Assembly (NCBI GenBank): GCA_013824615.1
Contig: PNOC01000035.1
Coordinates: 1-37,890 of the forward strand
Direction: 5' to 3'
DNA length: 37,890 bases
Source of the DNA: Thermodesulfovibrio sp.
GTDB taxonomy: Bacteria; Nitrospirota; Thermodesulfovibrionia; Thermodesulfovibrionales; UBA6898
Shown piece by piece: positions 1 through 7,938 of the stretch (the first letter of the stretch is position 1; each line of letters opens with the position of its first letter). The translations under genes and the position numbers were made by a program. The notes below the pieces were generated by a model. That model had not been told where the DNA came from and did not search any database. It saw nothing but the letters and a program-made list of their open reading frames with translations.

Positions 1-825
1 ACCGAGATCATCCCGGTCTTCAGCCGGCGCACGGTCTTCGGCTATAAGGCGATCGCCTTTTCGAGCATGGCCATCGCCTCTGTCGGTTATTTTGTCTGGG
101 GGCACCATATGTTCACCAGCGGCATGAGCGATACCGCCCGGGCGGTCTTCTCCTTTATCACCTTCATCGTGGCAGTTCCCAGCGGAGTCAAGATATTCAA
201 CTGGGTAGCGTCACTCTATAAGGGATCGATCAGGGTGGATGCGCCGCTGCTGTTTACCCTCTCTTTTATCTTCCTTTTTTCAATAGGTGGACTGACCGGC
301 CTGATCATGGGGGCGCTCGCCACGAACATCCATATACACGGGACCTATTTCATCGTGGCCCATTTCCACTATGTCATGTTCGGCGGGACAGGGTTTGCCT
401 TTCTCGCCGGCCTGCATTACTGGTTCCCGAAGATCTCCGGCAGGATGTACCGGGAAAAGTCGGCCAGGCTCGGCTGGCTCTTTCTCTTCATCGGCTTCAA
501 CACCCTCTATTTCCCGATGTTCATCCTCGGCTGGCAGGGCATGCCCAGGCGGTATTACGATTACCTGCCGCAGTTCCACAGCCTGAATATCGTCTCGACA
601 ATCGGATCCTGGGTCCTTGCAACAGGCCTGATCATCATCTTTACGAACCTCCTGAAATCGATCAGGAGAGGCGAGCCCGCAGGCGCTAACCCCTGGGGAG
701 GCACTACGCTGGAATGGCAGGTCTCCTCGCCTCCCCCGACAGAAAATTTCACAGAGATACCGGTTGTGACGCAGGGACCGTATGTCTATGACCATGGCAG
801 AGCAAAGGACAATGAGCCAGCCTAA
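1..825 (+). CDS. ctaD: Cytochrome c oxidase subunit I, 3' part (5' end outside window)
   Basis: This is the C-terminal part of the heme-copper oxidase catalytic subunit. The reading frame is open from base 1, so the first visible ATG at 67 is internal and not the start. Several membrane helices are visible. The WGHHMF stretch is the conserved paired-histidine segment that binds CuB, and HGTYFIVAHFHYVMFGG is the conserved helix X block carrying the histidines for the high-spin heme and the low-spin heme. The hydrophilic tail ends with a short charged stretch. The gene overlaps the downstream subunit III frame by up to 44 bases and heads a ctaD-ctaE-ctaF-ctaC-ctaB cluster, so it is the terminal aa3/caa3 oxidase of an aerobic or microaerobic respiratory chain. 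The missing part, with the other CuB histidine and the Tyr crosslink, cannot be judged. Confidence 0.97.
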   Translation, partial: TEIIPVFSRRTVFGYKAIAFSSMAIASVGYFVWGHHMFTSGMSDTARAVFSFITFIVAVPSGVKIFNWVASLYKGSIRVDAPLLFTLSFIFLFSIGGLTGLIMGALATNIHIHGTYFIVAHFHYVMFGGTGFAFLAGLHYWFPKISGRMYREKSARLGWLFLFIGFNTLYFPMFILGWQGMPRRYYDYLPQFHSLNIVSTIGSWVLATGLIIIFTNLLKSIRRGEPAGANPWGGTTLEWQVSSPPPTENFTEIPVVTQGPYVYDHGRAKDNEPA

Positions 826-1408
826 GGACGATACAGGATCGCGGATCGGGATGTGGCTTTTCCTCTTTACTGAGATCCTGCTCTTCGGCGGGCTGTTCCT
901 GCTCTATGCTGTTTTCCGGTCACAGAACAGCGGGGAATTCCATAAAGCAGCCGGGGATCTCAACCGGACAGCCGGGGCAGTCAACACCGTGGTCCTGCTC
1001 ACCAGCAGCCTTGCCATGGCTCTGGCCATAGCCGCAATACGACTGGGAAAAAAACAGGCCTCGGTGATATTCCAGGGGATCACCATTCTTCTCGGCCTTG
1101 CTTTCCTCGTCATAAAATATTATGAATGGAGCGTAAAGATCGGTCATGGCATCTACCCCGGCTCTCCGGCATTGCTCGCCCTTGCGCACGGAGAGATACT
1201 TTTCTACGGCCTCTATTTTGTCATGACCGGGCTGCATGGCCTGCACGTCATCATCGGGCTGGGGATCTTGTGTTTCATGCTCTCATCGACAACACGGGGC
1301 AAAATCAGCAGTTCCGATTTTATTCGACTCGAGAACAGCGGCCTCTACTGGCATTTTGTGGACACGATATGGGTCTATCTCTTTCCGCTGTTTTATCTGG
1401 TGACCTAG
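782..1408 (+). CDS. ctaE: Cytochrome c oxidase subunit III
   Basis: Subunit III is a membrane protein that stabilises the oxidase core and lines the O2 entry path. About five helices are visible, with the family landmarks RIGMWLFLFTEILLFGG near the N-terminus, HGEILFYGLYFVMTGLHGLHV in the middle and YWHFVDTIWVYLFPLFYLVT at the end. The length (about 205 residues) fits the short bacterial form. The start is uncertain: in-frame ATGs lie at 782, 788, 794 and 812. An AGGGA at 773-777 favours 782 or 788, while the conserved part begins only after 812. It overlaps ctaD and is followed 22 bases later by subunit IV. Confidence 0.95.
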   Translation: MSMTMAEQRTMSQPKDDTGSRIGMWLFLFTEILLFGGLFLLYAVFRSQNSGEFHKAAGDLNRTAGAVNTVVLLTSSLAMALAIAAIRLGKKQASVIFQGITILLGLAFLVIKYYEWSVKIGHGIYPGSPALLALAHGEILFYGLYFVMTGLHGLHVIIGLGILCFMLSSTTRGKISSSDFIRLENSGLYWHFVDTIWVYLFPLFYLVT

Positions 1409-1430
1409 AAGGATTGGGATTGAAGAATCT

Positions 1431-1709
1431 ATGAAGACAGAGACCGGAAGCAGTTACAGAACATACCTTGTCATATGGTTGCTGCTCCTCGGATTGACCG
1501 CTGTCACGGTTGCCGTATACCGGCTGCACCTAGGAAATGCCGGCGCTGCTGCGGCCCTGGCTATTGCCTCGCTCAAGGCAGGGCTTATCCTGCTTTATTT
1601 CATGAACCTCAGGCAGGAGGGAAGATTCCTGCAGGGGATCTTCCTGATCCCGGTACTTCTGATCGGCATACTGATCGGCTTTACCTTCCTTGATGTGTGG
1701 TACCGCTGA
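1431..1709 (+). CDS. ctaF: Cytochrome c oxidase subunit IV (prokaryotic type)
   Basis: A 92-residue protein with three predicted membrane helices separated by short loops. Its size, and its place between subunits III and II, match the small prokaryotic subunit IV of aa3/caa3 oxidases (COX4_pro). The pattern of a TVAVYRLHLGN-type loop, a helix with ASLKAGLILLYFMNLR, and a last helix ending at FLDVWYR is typical. Its role is accessory, aiding CuB or assembly. The stop codon overlaps the likely ATG of subunit II (TGATG), which suggests translational coupling. Confidence 0.88.
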   Translation: MKTETGSSYRTYLVIWLLLLGLTAVTVAVYRLHLGNAGAAAALAIASLKAGLILLYFMNLRQEGRFLQGIFLIPVLLIGILIGFTFLDVWYR

Positions 1710-2623
1710 TGATGAGCTTCCAGAACTCGGCACAGACCGTTGACAGCATTTTTCTCTTCATCGTTGCGATATCCGTCGCCCTCCTGGCCGGAATCGTGAT
1801 CACCATGATCTATTTCGTGATCAGATACAGCAGGGAGAGGAACCCTGAACCGGAGAATATCGAGGGCAATGTCTGGCTCGAAATCACTTGGATCGTCATC
1901 CCCCTGATACTTGTTCTTGCCATGTTTTTCTATGGCTGGAGGGGCTTCAGGTTTATGAGAACCGTGCCGCCAAATGCCCTGTTGGTCAAGGCCGTCGCCA
2001 GCATGTGGCAGTGGAACTTTGAATATGAAAACAACAGGACCACAGAGATACTCGTGGTACCGTCAGGAAGACCGGTAAAGCTCATCATCTCTTCACGGGA
2101 CGTGCTGCACAGCCTCTTCATCCCTGCGTTCAGGATCAAAGAAGATGCGGTGCCGGGGATACAGACCTACCTTTGGTTTCTGCCGGACCGCATTGGGGAA
2201 TATGACCTTTTCTGTTCCGAGTACTGCGGTGAGGGACATTCTTCCATGATCACAAAAGTGAAGGTCATATCTGCAGAAGATTTCCTGAAGTGGTACCAGG
2301 AGGGCACGATAAAACCAGCCGGAAAAGCTGAAAAAGACGGGCCCGGTCTGCTCCAGAAAAAGGGATGTCTCGCCTGCCACAGCCTTGACAACAGTAAAAA
2401 AATGGGCCCGACCTTCAAGGGGCTCTTCGGGAGCACGGTCACGGTCATAATCGCGGGAAAGGAGCATGAACTCGCTGCTGACGATGAATACCTGAGGCGC
2501 TCGGTGATGGAACCTCAGGCGGAGATCGTTAAAGGCTACCCGCCGGTGATGCCGCCCCAGAAAGACAACCTCACACCAGAGGAGCTTTCCGAGATCATCG
2601 AATATATCAAGGAACTAAAATGA
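1709..2623 (+). CDS. ctaC: Cytochrome c oxidase subunit II with C-terminal cytochrome c domain (caa3 type)
   Basis: Subunit II carries the CuA centre that accepts electrons. Two N-terminal membrane helices are followed by a periplasmic cupredoxin domain. The CuA ligands are visible as His134 in LHSLFIPAFR and the block CSEYCGEGHSSM (Cys169, Glu171, Cys173, His177, Met180, counted from the ATG at 1709). A fused cytochrome c domain follows with one heme site, CLACH (Cys220, His224), and candidate Met ligand near VMPPQ. That fusion defines a caa3-type oxidase that can take electrons from its own cytochrome. A GTG at 1697 is a longer alternative start. The ATG at 1709 overlaps the stop of subunit IV and is preferred. 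No N-terminal lipobox is seen. Confidence 0.96.
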   Translation: MMSFQNSAQTVDSIFLFIVAISVALLAGIVITMIYFVIRYSRERNPEPENIEGNVWLEITWIVIPLILVLAMFFYGWRGFRFMRTVPPNALLVKAVASMWQWNFEYENNRTTEILVVPSGRPVKLIISSRDVLHSLFIPAFRIKEDAVPGIQTYLWFLPDRIGEYDLFCSEYCGEGHSSMITKVKVISAEDFLKWYQEGTIKPAGKAEKDGPGLLQKKGCLACHSLDNSKKMGPTFKGLFGSTVTVIIAGKEHELAADDEYLRRSVMEPQAEIVKGYPPVMPPQKDNLTPEELSEIIEYIKELK

Positions 2624-3483
2624 ATATGGCATCTCTCGGCAGCTATGCCAACCTGGGGCGGCTGCGCATCTCTTTTGCAACCGGCCTCTCGGCAATGACC
2701 GGATACGTCCTTACAGCATATGCGCTCCGGCCGGGAATCTTCCTCATTGGCCTCGGTGTTTTTCTGCTCTCCTGCGGAGCATCGGCGCTTAACCAGTATC
2801 AGGAACGGAATATCGATGGGCTGATGGACAGGACAAAATCCCGGCCGCTACCCTCCGCGGCCTTAACGGTCCGCGACGCACTTCTCTTTGCCGGTGGCAC
2901 AGCAGTCGCCGGGCTTACCCTGATTTCGGTCTCCGGTGGAATGCCGGGAATACTTCTTGGTCTCTTCGCGATCGCCTGGTACAACGGCTTCTATACACAT
3001 CTAAAGAGGATAACTGCCTTTGCCGCGGTCCCCGGCGCCCTTGTCGGCGCAATCCCTCCGGCTATGGGATGGCTGGCAGCCGGCGGCAGCCTTAAGGATC
3101 CGGGGCTTAGCGTACTCGGTCTTTTTTTCTTCATCTGGCAGGTACCCCATTTCTGGCTTTCTGCCGCAGCGCATGCAGAAGAGCTCAGCGGGGCAGACCT
3201 CCCGGCAGTGACATCGGTCTTTTCAGAAAGACAGTTGTCCCGTATCCTCTTCATCTGGATACTTGCCACGGCAATCGCTGCCCTGCTCTTCGTCCCCTTC
3301 GGACTGACACTCCACAGGACAAGCAGTTATCTCCTTGCCGCAGTTTCACTCGGGCTTACTTTTGCAGCCGCTCACATACTGAAAACAACAAAAGAAGCCA
3401 GGGTCTATACCCATACCTTCACCGGCATCAATATCTATATGTTCGCGGTAATAGCCCTGCTCTTTGCTGACCGTGTTGTCTGA
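2620..3483 (+). CDS. ctaB: Protoheme IX farnesyltransferase (heme O synthase)
   Basis: This enzyme adds a farnesyl group to heme b to make heme O, the precursor of heme A used by the oxidase encoded upstream. It is a UbiA-family membrane prenyltransferase with about eight or nine helices. The first Asp-rich motif reads NQYQERNIDGLMDRTKSRPL, with Glu and Asn in place of some usual Asp residues but the core D..MDRT..RP intact. The second motif region includes YTHLKRITAFA followed by GALVGAIPPAMGW. The length of 287 residues is normal. The start ATG overlaps the ctaC stop by four bases (ATGA), so it is the last gene of the operon. No heme A synthase (CtaA) gene is in the window. Confidence 0.96.
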   Translation: MNMASLGSYANLGRLRISFATGLSAMTGYVLTAYALRPGIFLIGLGVFLLSCGASALNQYQERNIDGLMDRTKSRPLPSAALTVRDALLFAGGTAVAGLTLISVSGGMPGILLGLFAIAWYNGFYTHLKRITAFAAVPGALVGAIPPAMGWLAAGGSLKDPGLSVLGLFFFIWQVPHFWLSAAAHAEELSGADLPAVTSVFSERQLSRILFIWILATAIAALLFVPFGLTLHRTSSYLLAAVSLGLTFAAAHILKTTKEARVYTHTFTGINIYMFAVIALLFADRVV

Positions 3484-4075
3484 TTAGGGCGATTTTGACA
3501 CCTGCCGTCGTCTCCCCGGAAACTGATACCGGCTCGCGAATGGAAAGCAGCCTGGGATTCCCCCCTGTTGTGCAAGACATCAGGCCCGATAAACCTGCTG
3601 TGTTCTCACAGGAATGAGACCAAATTTCGATTTTTTGAACCTGTTTAATCCGGGTTCCTAATCGACAGATTTCAGAAATTCCTGCGATTCACGTGGACTC
3701 CCTCCTATAGTTGACAGTCCGGGCACCGAGATCGCAACCTTGCTTTTCGAAGACTCGCGATGCCGGGTTTTTCATAATAGTGGTTATATTTTATCCTTAG
3801 TGCATATTAATTAAACAATAGGAGTACCTCTGCCGAACATCAGCAGCCTCCAGCTCATATCTTAAAAAACAATCAATTCTATAACAGACACCTTCCGGGG
3901 CAGCCCCGCATCAGCCCCAAATCAGACATAGATCCGCGCTGGGACAGCGTTGGTTCACTCTGTACACGATCAAGAGCCAGACTGAAGAACATCGATGCAG
4001 CAGATTTTACCTGGCATTTTGAACTCTGGCATTGTCATTGCATTAACAGAGGAAACACTAAGGAGGCTGCACACC
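3484..4075. other. Non-coding gap after the oxidase operon
   Basis: Nearly 600 bases with no convincing gene on either strand. The first part, just after ctaB, has no clear U-tailed hairpin. An AT-rich stretch around 3775-3830 (TTATATTTTATCC and TTAATTAAACAATA) is a plausible promoter zone for the following small gene and cysK, but no good -35/-10 pair stands out. No riboswitch was recognised. Confidence 0.5.
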
Positions 4076-4417
4076 ATGGAAGACAATGCCAAAATTTACG
4101 GACTCTGCCTTTACCGGCTGAAATATCAGATAGAGCTTGCACTCGGGCGGGCTGAAGGCAGTGCCGAGAAACAGCTTATACTGGAATCCTACAACACCTC
4201 TGAGATTGATGAGATTATCGATATTCTGGAGATCTACGACCTTCAGGAGAAGTCCCCGGAGGAACTGGCAGCCAAACTCGACGAATTGGCCTATACGGTT
4301 TCGGTCCTCACCAAACATCCCCTGTGCTTTGACTATACAGAGCTGGGACATCTCGGGTTATATCTTGATCTCGACAGCGCAGCCGCCAGTTCCTTGCAAT
4401 TGTCGAAGGCTGCCTAA
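4076..4417 (+). CDS. Small helical protein of unknown function upstream of cysK
   Basis: I do not recognise this family. The start at 4076 is chosen because a strong ribosome-binding site AAGGAGG (4060-4066) sits nine bases upstream; the frame is also open further back to an ATG at 3995, without such a site. The product is about 113 residues, acidic and probably mostly alpha-helical. It has a repeated Glu/Ile-rich segment ([15 protein letters not shown]), then a second helical half ending in [17 protein letters not shown]. No signal peptide, membrane segment or metal-binding cysteine cluster is visible. It lies 17 bases before cysK in the same direction and is probably cotranscribed, but nothing ties it to cysteine synthesis. 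Confidence 0.7.
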   Translation: MEDNAKIYGLCLYRLKYQIELALGRAEGSAEKQLILESYNTSEIDEIIDILEIYDLQEKSPEELAAKLDELAYTVSVLTKHPLCFDYTELGHLGLYLDLDSAAASSLQLSKAA

Positions 4418-4434
4418 GGGACCGGGAGACTGCC

Positions 4435-5370
4435 ATGCCACGCATATTTGCCGACATCACCAAAACGACCGGGCATACCCCGCTGGTTAAACTGAACAGG
4501 ATAGCACTGGGGACGAAGGCAACCGTGCTTGCAAAACTCGAATCTTTCAATCCGCTTTCGAGCGTAAAGGACAGAATCGGTGTGGCCATGATCGAAGATG
4601 CAGAAGAGCGGGGTCTGCTCACCAAGGACTCGGTGATCATCGAGCCGACAAGCGGAAATACCGGAATCGCCCTCGCCTTTGCTGCTGCGGCAAAGGGCTA
4701 CCGTCTTATACTCACCATGCCGGAGACGATGAGCATTGAGCGGCGGCGTTTGCTGCTCATTTTCGGAGCCGAACTGCATCTCACCCCAGGTTCTGCGGGC
4801 ATGAAAGGGGCCATGAGAAAGGCCGAAGAGATTGCTGCAGCCACCCCCAATGCCTTTATGCCGCAGCAGTTCAGCAATCCTGCAAATCCCGAAATTCACC
4901 GCAGGACAACCGCAGAGGAGATATGGCAGGATACGGACGGGACTGTGGATTTTCTGGTAGCAGGGGTCGGCACCGGAGGTACGATTACCGGGATTGCTGA
5001 AATCATCAAGGCAAGAAAACCGGCATTCCGTGCGATTGCTGTTGAGCCTGAGAAATCTCCGGTTCTTTCAGGCGGCAGTCCCGGTCCCCACCGTCTTCAG
5101 GGAATAGGGCCCGGATTTGTCGCGGACATTCTCAACCGGGAAATTATAGATGAAATAATAACCGTCAGGGAAGAAAACGCCGGCATCACCGCCCAGAGGC
5201 TTGCGCGGGAGGAAGGCATCCTGGCCGGGATATCAAGCGGTGCTGCTGTCTGGGCCGCCCTGCAGGTTGCAGCACGCAAAGAAAATGAAGGCACGGTCAT
5301 CGTCGTCGTCCTTCCGGACACCGGGGAGCGGTATCTTTCGACCTGGCTGTTCGAAAAAGAAAGCGCCTGA
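4435..5370 (+). CDS. cysK: Cysteine synthase (O-acetylserine sulfhydrylase)
   Basis: This PLP-dependent beta-family enzyme replaces the acetyl group of O-acetylserine with sulfide to make cysteine in the cytoplasm. The PLP lysine is in [11 protein letters not shown]. The substrate and PLP-binding loop is [10 protein letters not shown], the glycine-rich phosphate loop is [10 protein letters not shown], and the C-terminal motif [11 protein letters not shown] is present. The length of 311 residues is normal for CysK/CysM. CysM or a cystathionine beta-synthase-like member cannot be excluded from sequence reading alone, but no extra domain is present. It follows a small unknown gene by 17 bases and precedes a cytochrome gene by about 150 bases. 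Confidence 0.95.
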   Translation: MPRIFADITKTTGHTPLVKLNRIALGTKATVLAKLESFNPLSSVKDRIGVAMIEDAEERGLLTKDSVIIEPTSGNTGIALAFAAAAKGYRLILTMPETMSIERRRLLLIFGAELHLTPGSAGMKGAMRKAEEIAAATPNAFMPQQFSNPANPEIHRRTTAEEIWQDTDGTVDFLVAGVGTGGTITGIAEIIKARKPAFRAIAVEPEKSPVLSGGSPGPHRLQGIGPGFVADILNREIIDEIITVREENAGITAQRLAREEGILAGISSGAAVWAALQVAARKENEGTVIVVVLPDTGERYLSTWLFEKESA

Positions 5371-5525
5371 AGCTCAAATCTGACCCTAAGGCAAGGTACC
5401 TTCGTGGACTCTCCCTGAGAATTCCAGTATACTGTAAATATGCTTCATCCGATGGCGGCAGTCCTCAGCAGTACCAACCTCTGTTTCATATCTGCGTATA
5501 AACCGTTTGCGACCAGGAGGCCATG

Positions 5526-6749
5526 ATGATTGCACAATTAGTTCTGCTTGTTGTTCTGATAACCGTTCCGTCAATGGCGTATGGAGGAAAAGCAGAGTCC
5601 ATCGATGAACTTGCAAAACGTTATGATTCCTCAAGCTGCCGGCAATGTCACGCGGAGATCCATACTCAGTGGGAAAGGTCGCACCATCATAAGACCCTTA
5701 TCGGCACAAAAGGGAGGACCGCTTCAACATGGGCGGCCTATCTGACCCAGGCGCTCCCGGAAGACAAGGTTTTGAAAGGGTCCGGGGTCAAGGACATAAA
5801 AGATGTGAAGTTCCGCCATATGAAACCCTGCACAATCTGTCATCTGCCTCAGCTTGAGGACGCCACGGATGAAGTGGCAAACGAGGTGGCGAAGGCGATC
5901 GTCAATAATGACCTCAACGTGCTTGAGAAGCTGAGCATCAACTGTATCATCTGCCACAACACACGGGCTATCGTGCGGCATTTCCGGGACGGCATCCCTG
6001 AAAAGGGAGTGATCTACGGCCCCAGGGGCATCGGTGCGCACGGGGACAAGGGCTTCCCAATCGCAAAGAAAAGCAATATCATGATCGATCCCGCCTTTTG
6101 CGGGCAGTGCCATTCCGGGCCGAACCTGATAGGGTTTGACGAGCCGATGTATTGTGTGTCCAACTATGACAGCTATCTGCACGCATATGTCCCGCTGGGG
6201 AAGACCGAAACCTGTCAGGACTGTCATATGAGAGGGGAGAACCTCGGCCATTCCTTTCCCCCTGTCTACGACGATGAGAAGCTTACGATAGAGAGGCTCA
6301 AAAAATGGATAGACCTTGAGGTTTCTGCCCTCGGCTATGAGTTCAGGCCGACGGCGCAAAGTCTTGTTCCGGAGGTCGTCATAAAGACAAAGGTAACCAG
6401 CCGCATCGGTCATCGCTATCCCGACGGGTGCCCGTCACCAAACAGGGTGACTCTTGATCTGCTGGTAAAGGATGCCGAAGGCAGGGAGCTCTTCAGGGAT
6501 CAGAAGATATACATGCCTCAGTCGGGGAATGGCTACGGCCAGGCAATGGTCTACGGTGCTTTTGCGAAGCTTGGTCTTCTCCGCGATACGAGTCTGCAGC
6601 CTTTTATGCCGTCCCAGGAGACCTTTGAGATTAAGCTTCCCGAAACGGTGAGAAAAGTTCTGGCAGAAGTCCGGCTTGTCTTCAGGCATCTGCCGGGGGA
6701 TGAGGTTGTTATCCATAAAGTGACCAGAACAATAAGCCTGGACCGGTAA
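5526..6749 (+). CDS. Exported five-heme c-type cytochrome
   Basis: A secreted electron carrier. An N-terminal signal peptide (hydrophobic core AQLVLLVVLITVPSMA) is followed by five CXXCH heme sites: CRQCH, CTICH, CIICH, CGQCH and CQDCH. All lie in the first 235 residues or so. The first site continues with a W..S.H.K pattern (QWERSHHHKT), as in cytochrome c554 and related multiheme families. The C-terminal 150 residues lack heme sites and read as a beta-rich domain, including GHRYPDGCPSPNRVTLDL, similar to the beta domain found after hemes in some periplasmic multiheme cytochromes. AGGAGG at 5515-5520 fits the ATG at 5526 better than the adjacent ATG at 5523. Its redox partner is unknown; no reductase subunit is next to it. 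The exact family is not assigned. Confidence 0.9.
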   Translation: MIAQLVLLVVLITVPSMAYGGKAESIDELAKRYDSSSCRQCHAEIHTQWERSHHHKTLIGTKGRTASTWAAYLTQALPEDKVLKGSGVKDIKDVKFRHMKPCTICHLPQLEDATDEVANEVAKAIVNNDLNVLEKLSINCIICHNTRAIVRHFRDGIPEKGVIYGPRGIGAHGDKGFPIAKKSNIMIDPAFCGQCHSGPNLIGFDEPMYCVSNYDSYLHAYVPLGKTETCQDCHMRGENLGHSFPPVYDDEKLTIERLKKWIDLEVSALGYEFRPTAQSLVPEVVIKTKVTSRIGHRYPDGCPSPNRVTLDLLVKDAEGRELFRDQKIYMPQSGNGYGQAMVYGAFAKLGLLRDTSLQPFMPSQETFEIKLPETVRKVLAEVRLVFRHLPGDEVVIHKVTRTISLDR

Positions 6750-6770
6750 GCAGAAATGTATAGTACGGAC

Positions 6771-6797
6771 TTGCCGGAACACAAAATTTGGTATACT
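6771..6797 (+). promoter_or_regulatory. Possible sigma70 promoter for the H1-like gene
   Basis: TTGCCG (6771-6776) and TATACT (6792-6797) are separated by 15 bases, which is short of the usual 17, about 50 bases before the ATG at 6850. The -10 box is strong; the -35 box and spacing are only fair. Confidence 0.4.
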
Positions 6798-6849
6798 GAA
6801 TATATTAACCGCTCAGACTGGGCGGAACCAAAAGGAGAAGATTAAGATT

Positions 6850-7137
6850 ATGGCAACGACAAAGAAGGCAGCGGCAAAGAAAACTGTCAAGAAAACAATG
6901 GCCAAAAAAACAGCAGCTCCCAAAATTGCAGCCAAGAAAACAGCAGCTGCAAAGAAAGCGCCGGCAAAGCAGGCGGCCGTCTCCAAGCCCGCAATAAAGA
7001 AGGGCAGCAAGCTCGGGTGCCAGGTTTGCGGATTTGCCGTTACGGTAGACCGTGTCTGCGGCTGTGTTGAAGAAGCTCACCTGATATGCTGCAAAACACC
7101 CATGAAGCTTAAAAGGGCTGCGGTAATAAAGAAATAG
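6850..7137 (+). CDS. Histone H1-like Lys/Ala-rich tail fused to a desulforedoxin-like Cys cluster
   Basis: A 95-residue protein in two parts. Residues 1-54 are almost only Lys, Ala, Thr and Pro, with repeated AAKKTAA-type units like bacterial H1-like DNA-binding tails. Residues 57-86 hold a compact Cys cluster: CQVC (57-60), CGC (70-72) and a vicinal pair followed by Pro-Met-Lys (CCKTPMK, 80-86). The CXXC plus CC..PM pattern is that of desulforedoxin and of the N-terminal domain of desulfoferrodoxin, which bind one Fe(Cys)4. Here the loop is four residues longer and contains two extra cysteines. A zinc-ribbon role is the alternative. AGGAG lies about 12 bases before the ATG. A 202-bp inverted-repeat element follows directly after the stop codon. 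Confidence 0.82.
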   Translation: MATTKKAAAKKTVKKTMAKKTAAPKIAAKKTAAAKKAPAKQAAVSKPAIKKGSKLGCQVCGFAVTVDRVCGCVEEAHLICCKTPMKLKRAAVIKK

Positions 7138-7148
7138 GACTGTGTCCG

Positions 7149-7350
7149 GAATGGCGCTAATTTAAGCACTTATTTCAAACTGATCATATCAGTGCTTTTA
7201 TGGTTGTCATTCCACGGCTTGACCGGGGAATCCAGTTTTTAGGCCCGTGGATGCCCCGATCAAGTCGGAGCATGACGGTTTATGGTCGAAGCATGAGCTA
7301 ATTATTTCAGATGCATTCTCTTGCGAATAGCTCTTAAATTAGCGCCATTC
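7149..7350. mobile_element. MITE-like element with 18-bp perfect terminal inverted repeats
   Basis: The outer ends are perfect 18-base inverted repeats: GAATGGCGCTAATTTAAG at 7149-7166 and its reverse complement at 7333-7350. They are bounded by perfect 11-base direct repeats, GACTGTGTCCG, at 7138-7148 and 7351-7361, which look like a target-site duplication. The 202-base interior has no open reading frame of useful size. It holds a large imperfect hairpin (7206-7276) and a shorter one (AGCACT...AGTGCT, from 7165). This fits a non-autonomous miniature transposable element. The transposase family is not known to me from these ends. It begins one base after the stop region of the H1-like gene and ends about 90 bases before the OsmC gene. 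Confidence 0.75.
7206..7276. repeat. Imperfect inverted repeat inside the MITE-like element
   Basis: Two 28-base arms (7206-7233 and 7249-7276) are reverse complements at about 22 of 28 positions, around a 15-base loop. The arms carry the GTCATTCC...GGGGAATCC type of sequence that is common in dispersed palindromic repeats of environmental bacteria. It may be an older repeat nested inside the element. Confidence 0.65.
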
Positions 7351-7441
7351 GACTGTGTCCGGCTTTGTTGATTTCCCGGACCGAACCAGGTAAGGCAACA
7401 GCGTCACTGGTGTCGGCTATCAAATAAATCGGAGGTGAGAC

Positions 7442-7870
7442 ATGCCTGTACGGAAAGCAGAAGCGATATGGGATGGCAATCTGAAGGACGGCAATGGGAC
7501 GATGAAATTTGGCAGCGGCGCCTATGAAGGGGCATACTCCTTTGCTTCACGCTTCGGCGACGGCAAAGGGACAAACCCCGAGGAACTTATAGGCGCAGCA
7601 CATGCAGGCTGTTTTTCTATGGCTCTTTCCCTCTTTCTTGAACTCGCCGGATTTAAGGCCGAACACATCAGGACAACGGCGAAAGTCCATATTGATAAGG
7701 TCGGAGAAGGATTTAAGATTACGGTCATCGAGCTGGAAACAGAGGCCAGGGTGCCGGGCATTGATGAAAAGACATTCCTTGCACAGGCTGAGGCAACAAA
7801 AGCCGGCTGTCCCGTATCTCAGGCCCTCACCGGGGTAGAGATCAGACTGAAGGCAACCCTGCTGGCCTGA
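7442..7870 (+). CDS. osmC: OsmC-family peroxiredoxin
   Basis: A 142-residue thiol peroxidase that detoxifies organic hydroperoxides. The two catalytic cysteines are visible: Cys57 in AAHAGCFSMALS and Cys123 in KAGCPVSQAL. The typical N-terminal WDGNLKDGNGTMKF strand region and the GTNPEELIGAAHAGCF helix match the OsmC branch rather than Ohr. A strong GGAGGTGA ribosome-binding site lies just upstream. It is preceded by the MITE-like element and followed by a hairpin at 7887-7910, so it may be a single-gene transcript. The gene symbol is a family assignment. Confidence 0.92.
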   Translation: MPVRKAEAIWDGNLKDGNGTMKFGSGAYEGAYSFASRFGDGKGTNPEELIGAAHAGCFSMALSLFLELAGFKAEHIRTTAKVHIDKVGEGFKITVIELETEARVPGIDEKTFLAQAEATKAGCPVSQALTGVEIRLKATLLA

Positions 7871-7886
7871 ATTGGCACTATTCAGT

Positions 7887-7910
7887 GGTTGCCTCAGCCC
7901 AGAGGCAACC
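7887..7910 (+). terminator. Hairpin after osmC (terminator or attenuator)
   Basis: A perfect 9-bp stem, GGTTGCCTC / GAGGCAACC, with a 6-base loop lies 16 bases after the osmC stop. The downstream bases (ACAACCTGTTC) are not a clean U-tract, so termination efficiency is uncertain. The stem covers the GTG at 7885, which argues against that codon as the start of the next gene. Confidence 0.5.
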
Positions 7911-7938
7911 ACAACCTGTTCAGGCATACCTGCGTACC

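Noticed and set aside
5724-6413. 229-residue minus-strand open frame
   Set aside because: It is antisense to the multiheme cytochrome, where five heme sites confirm the plus-strand gene.
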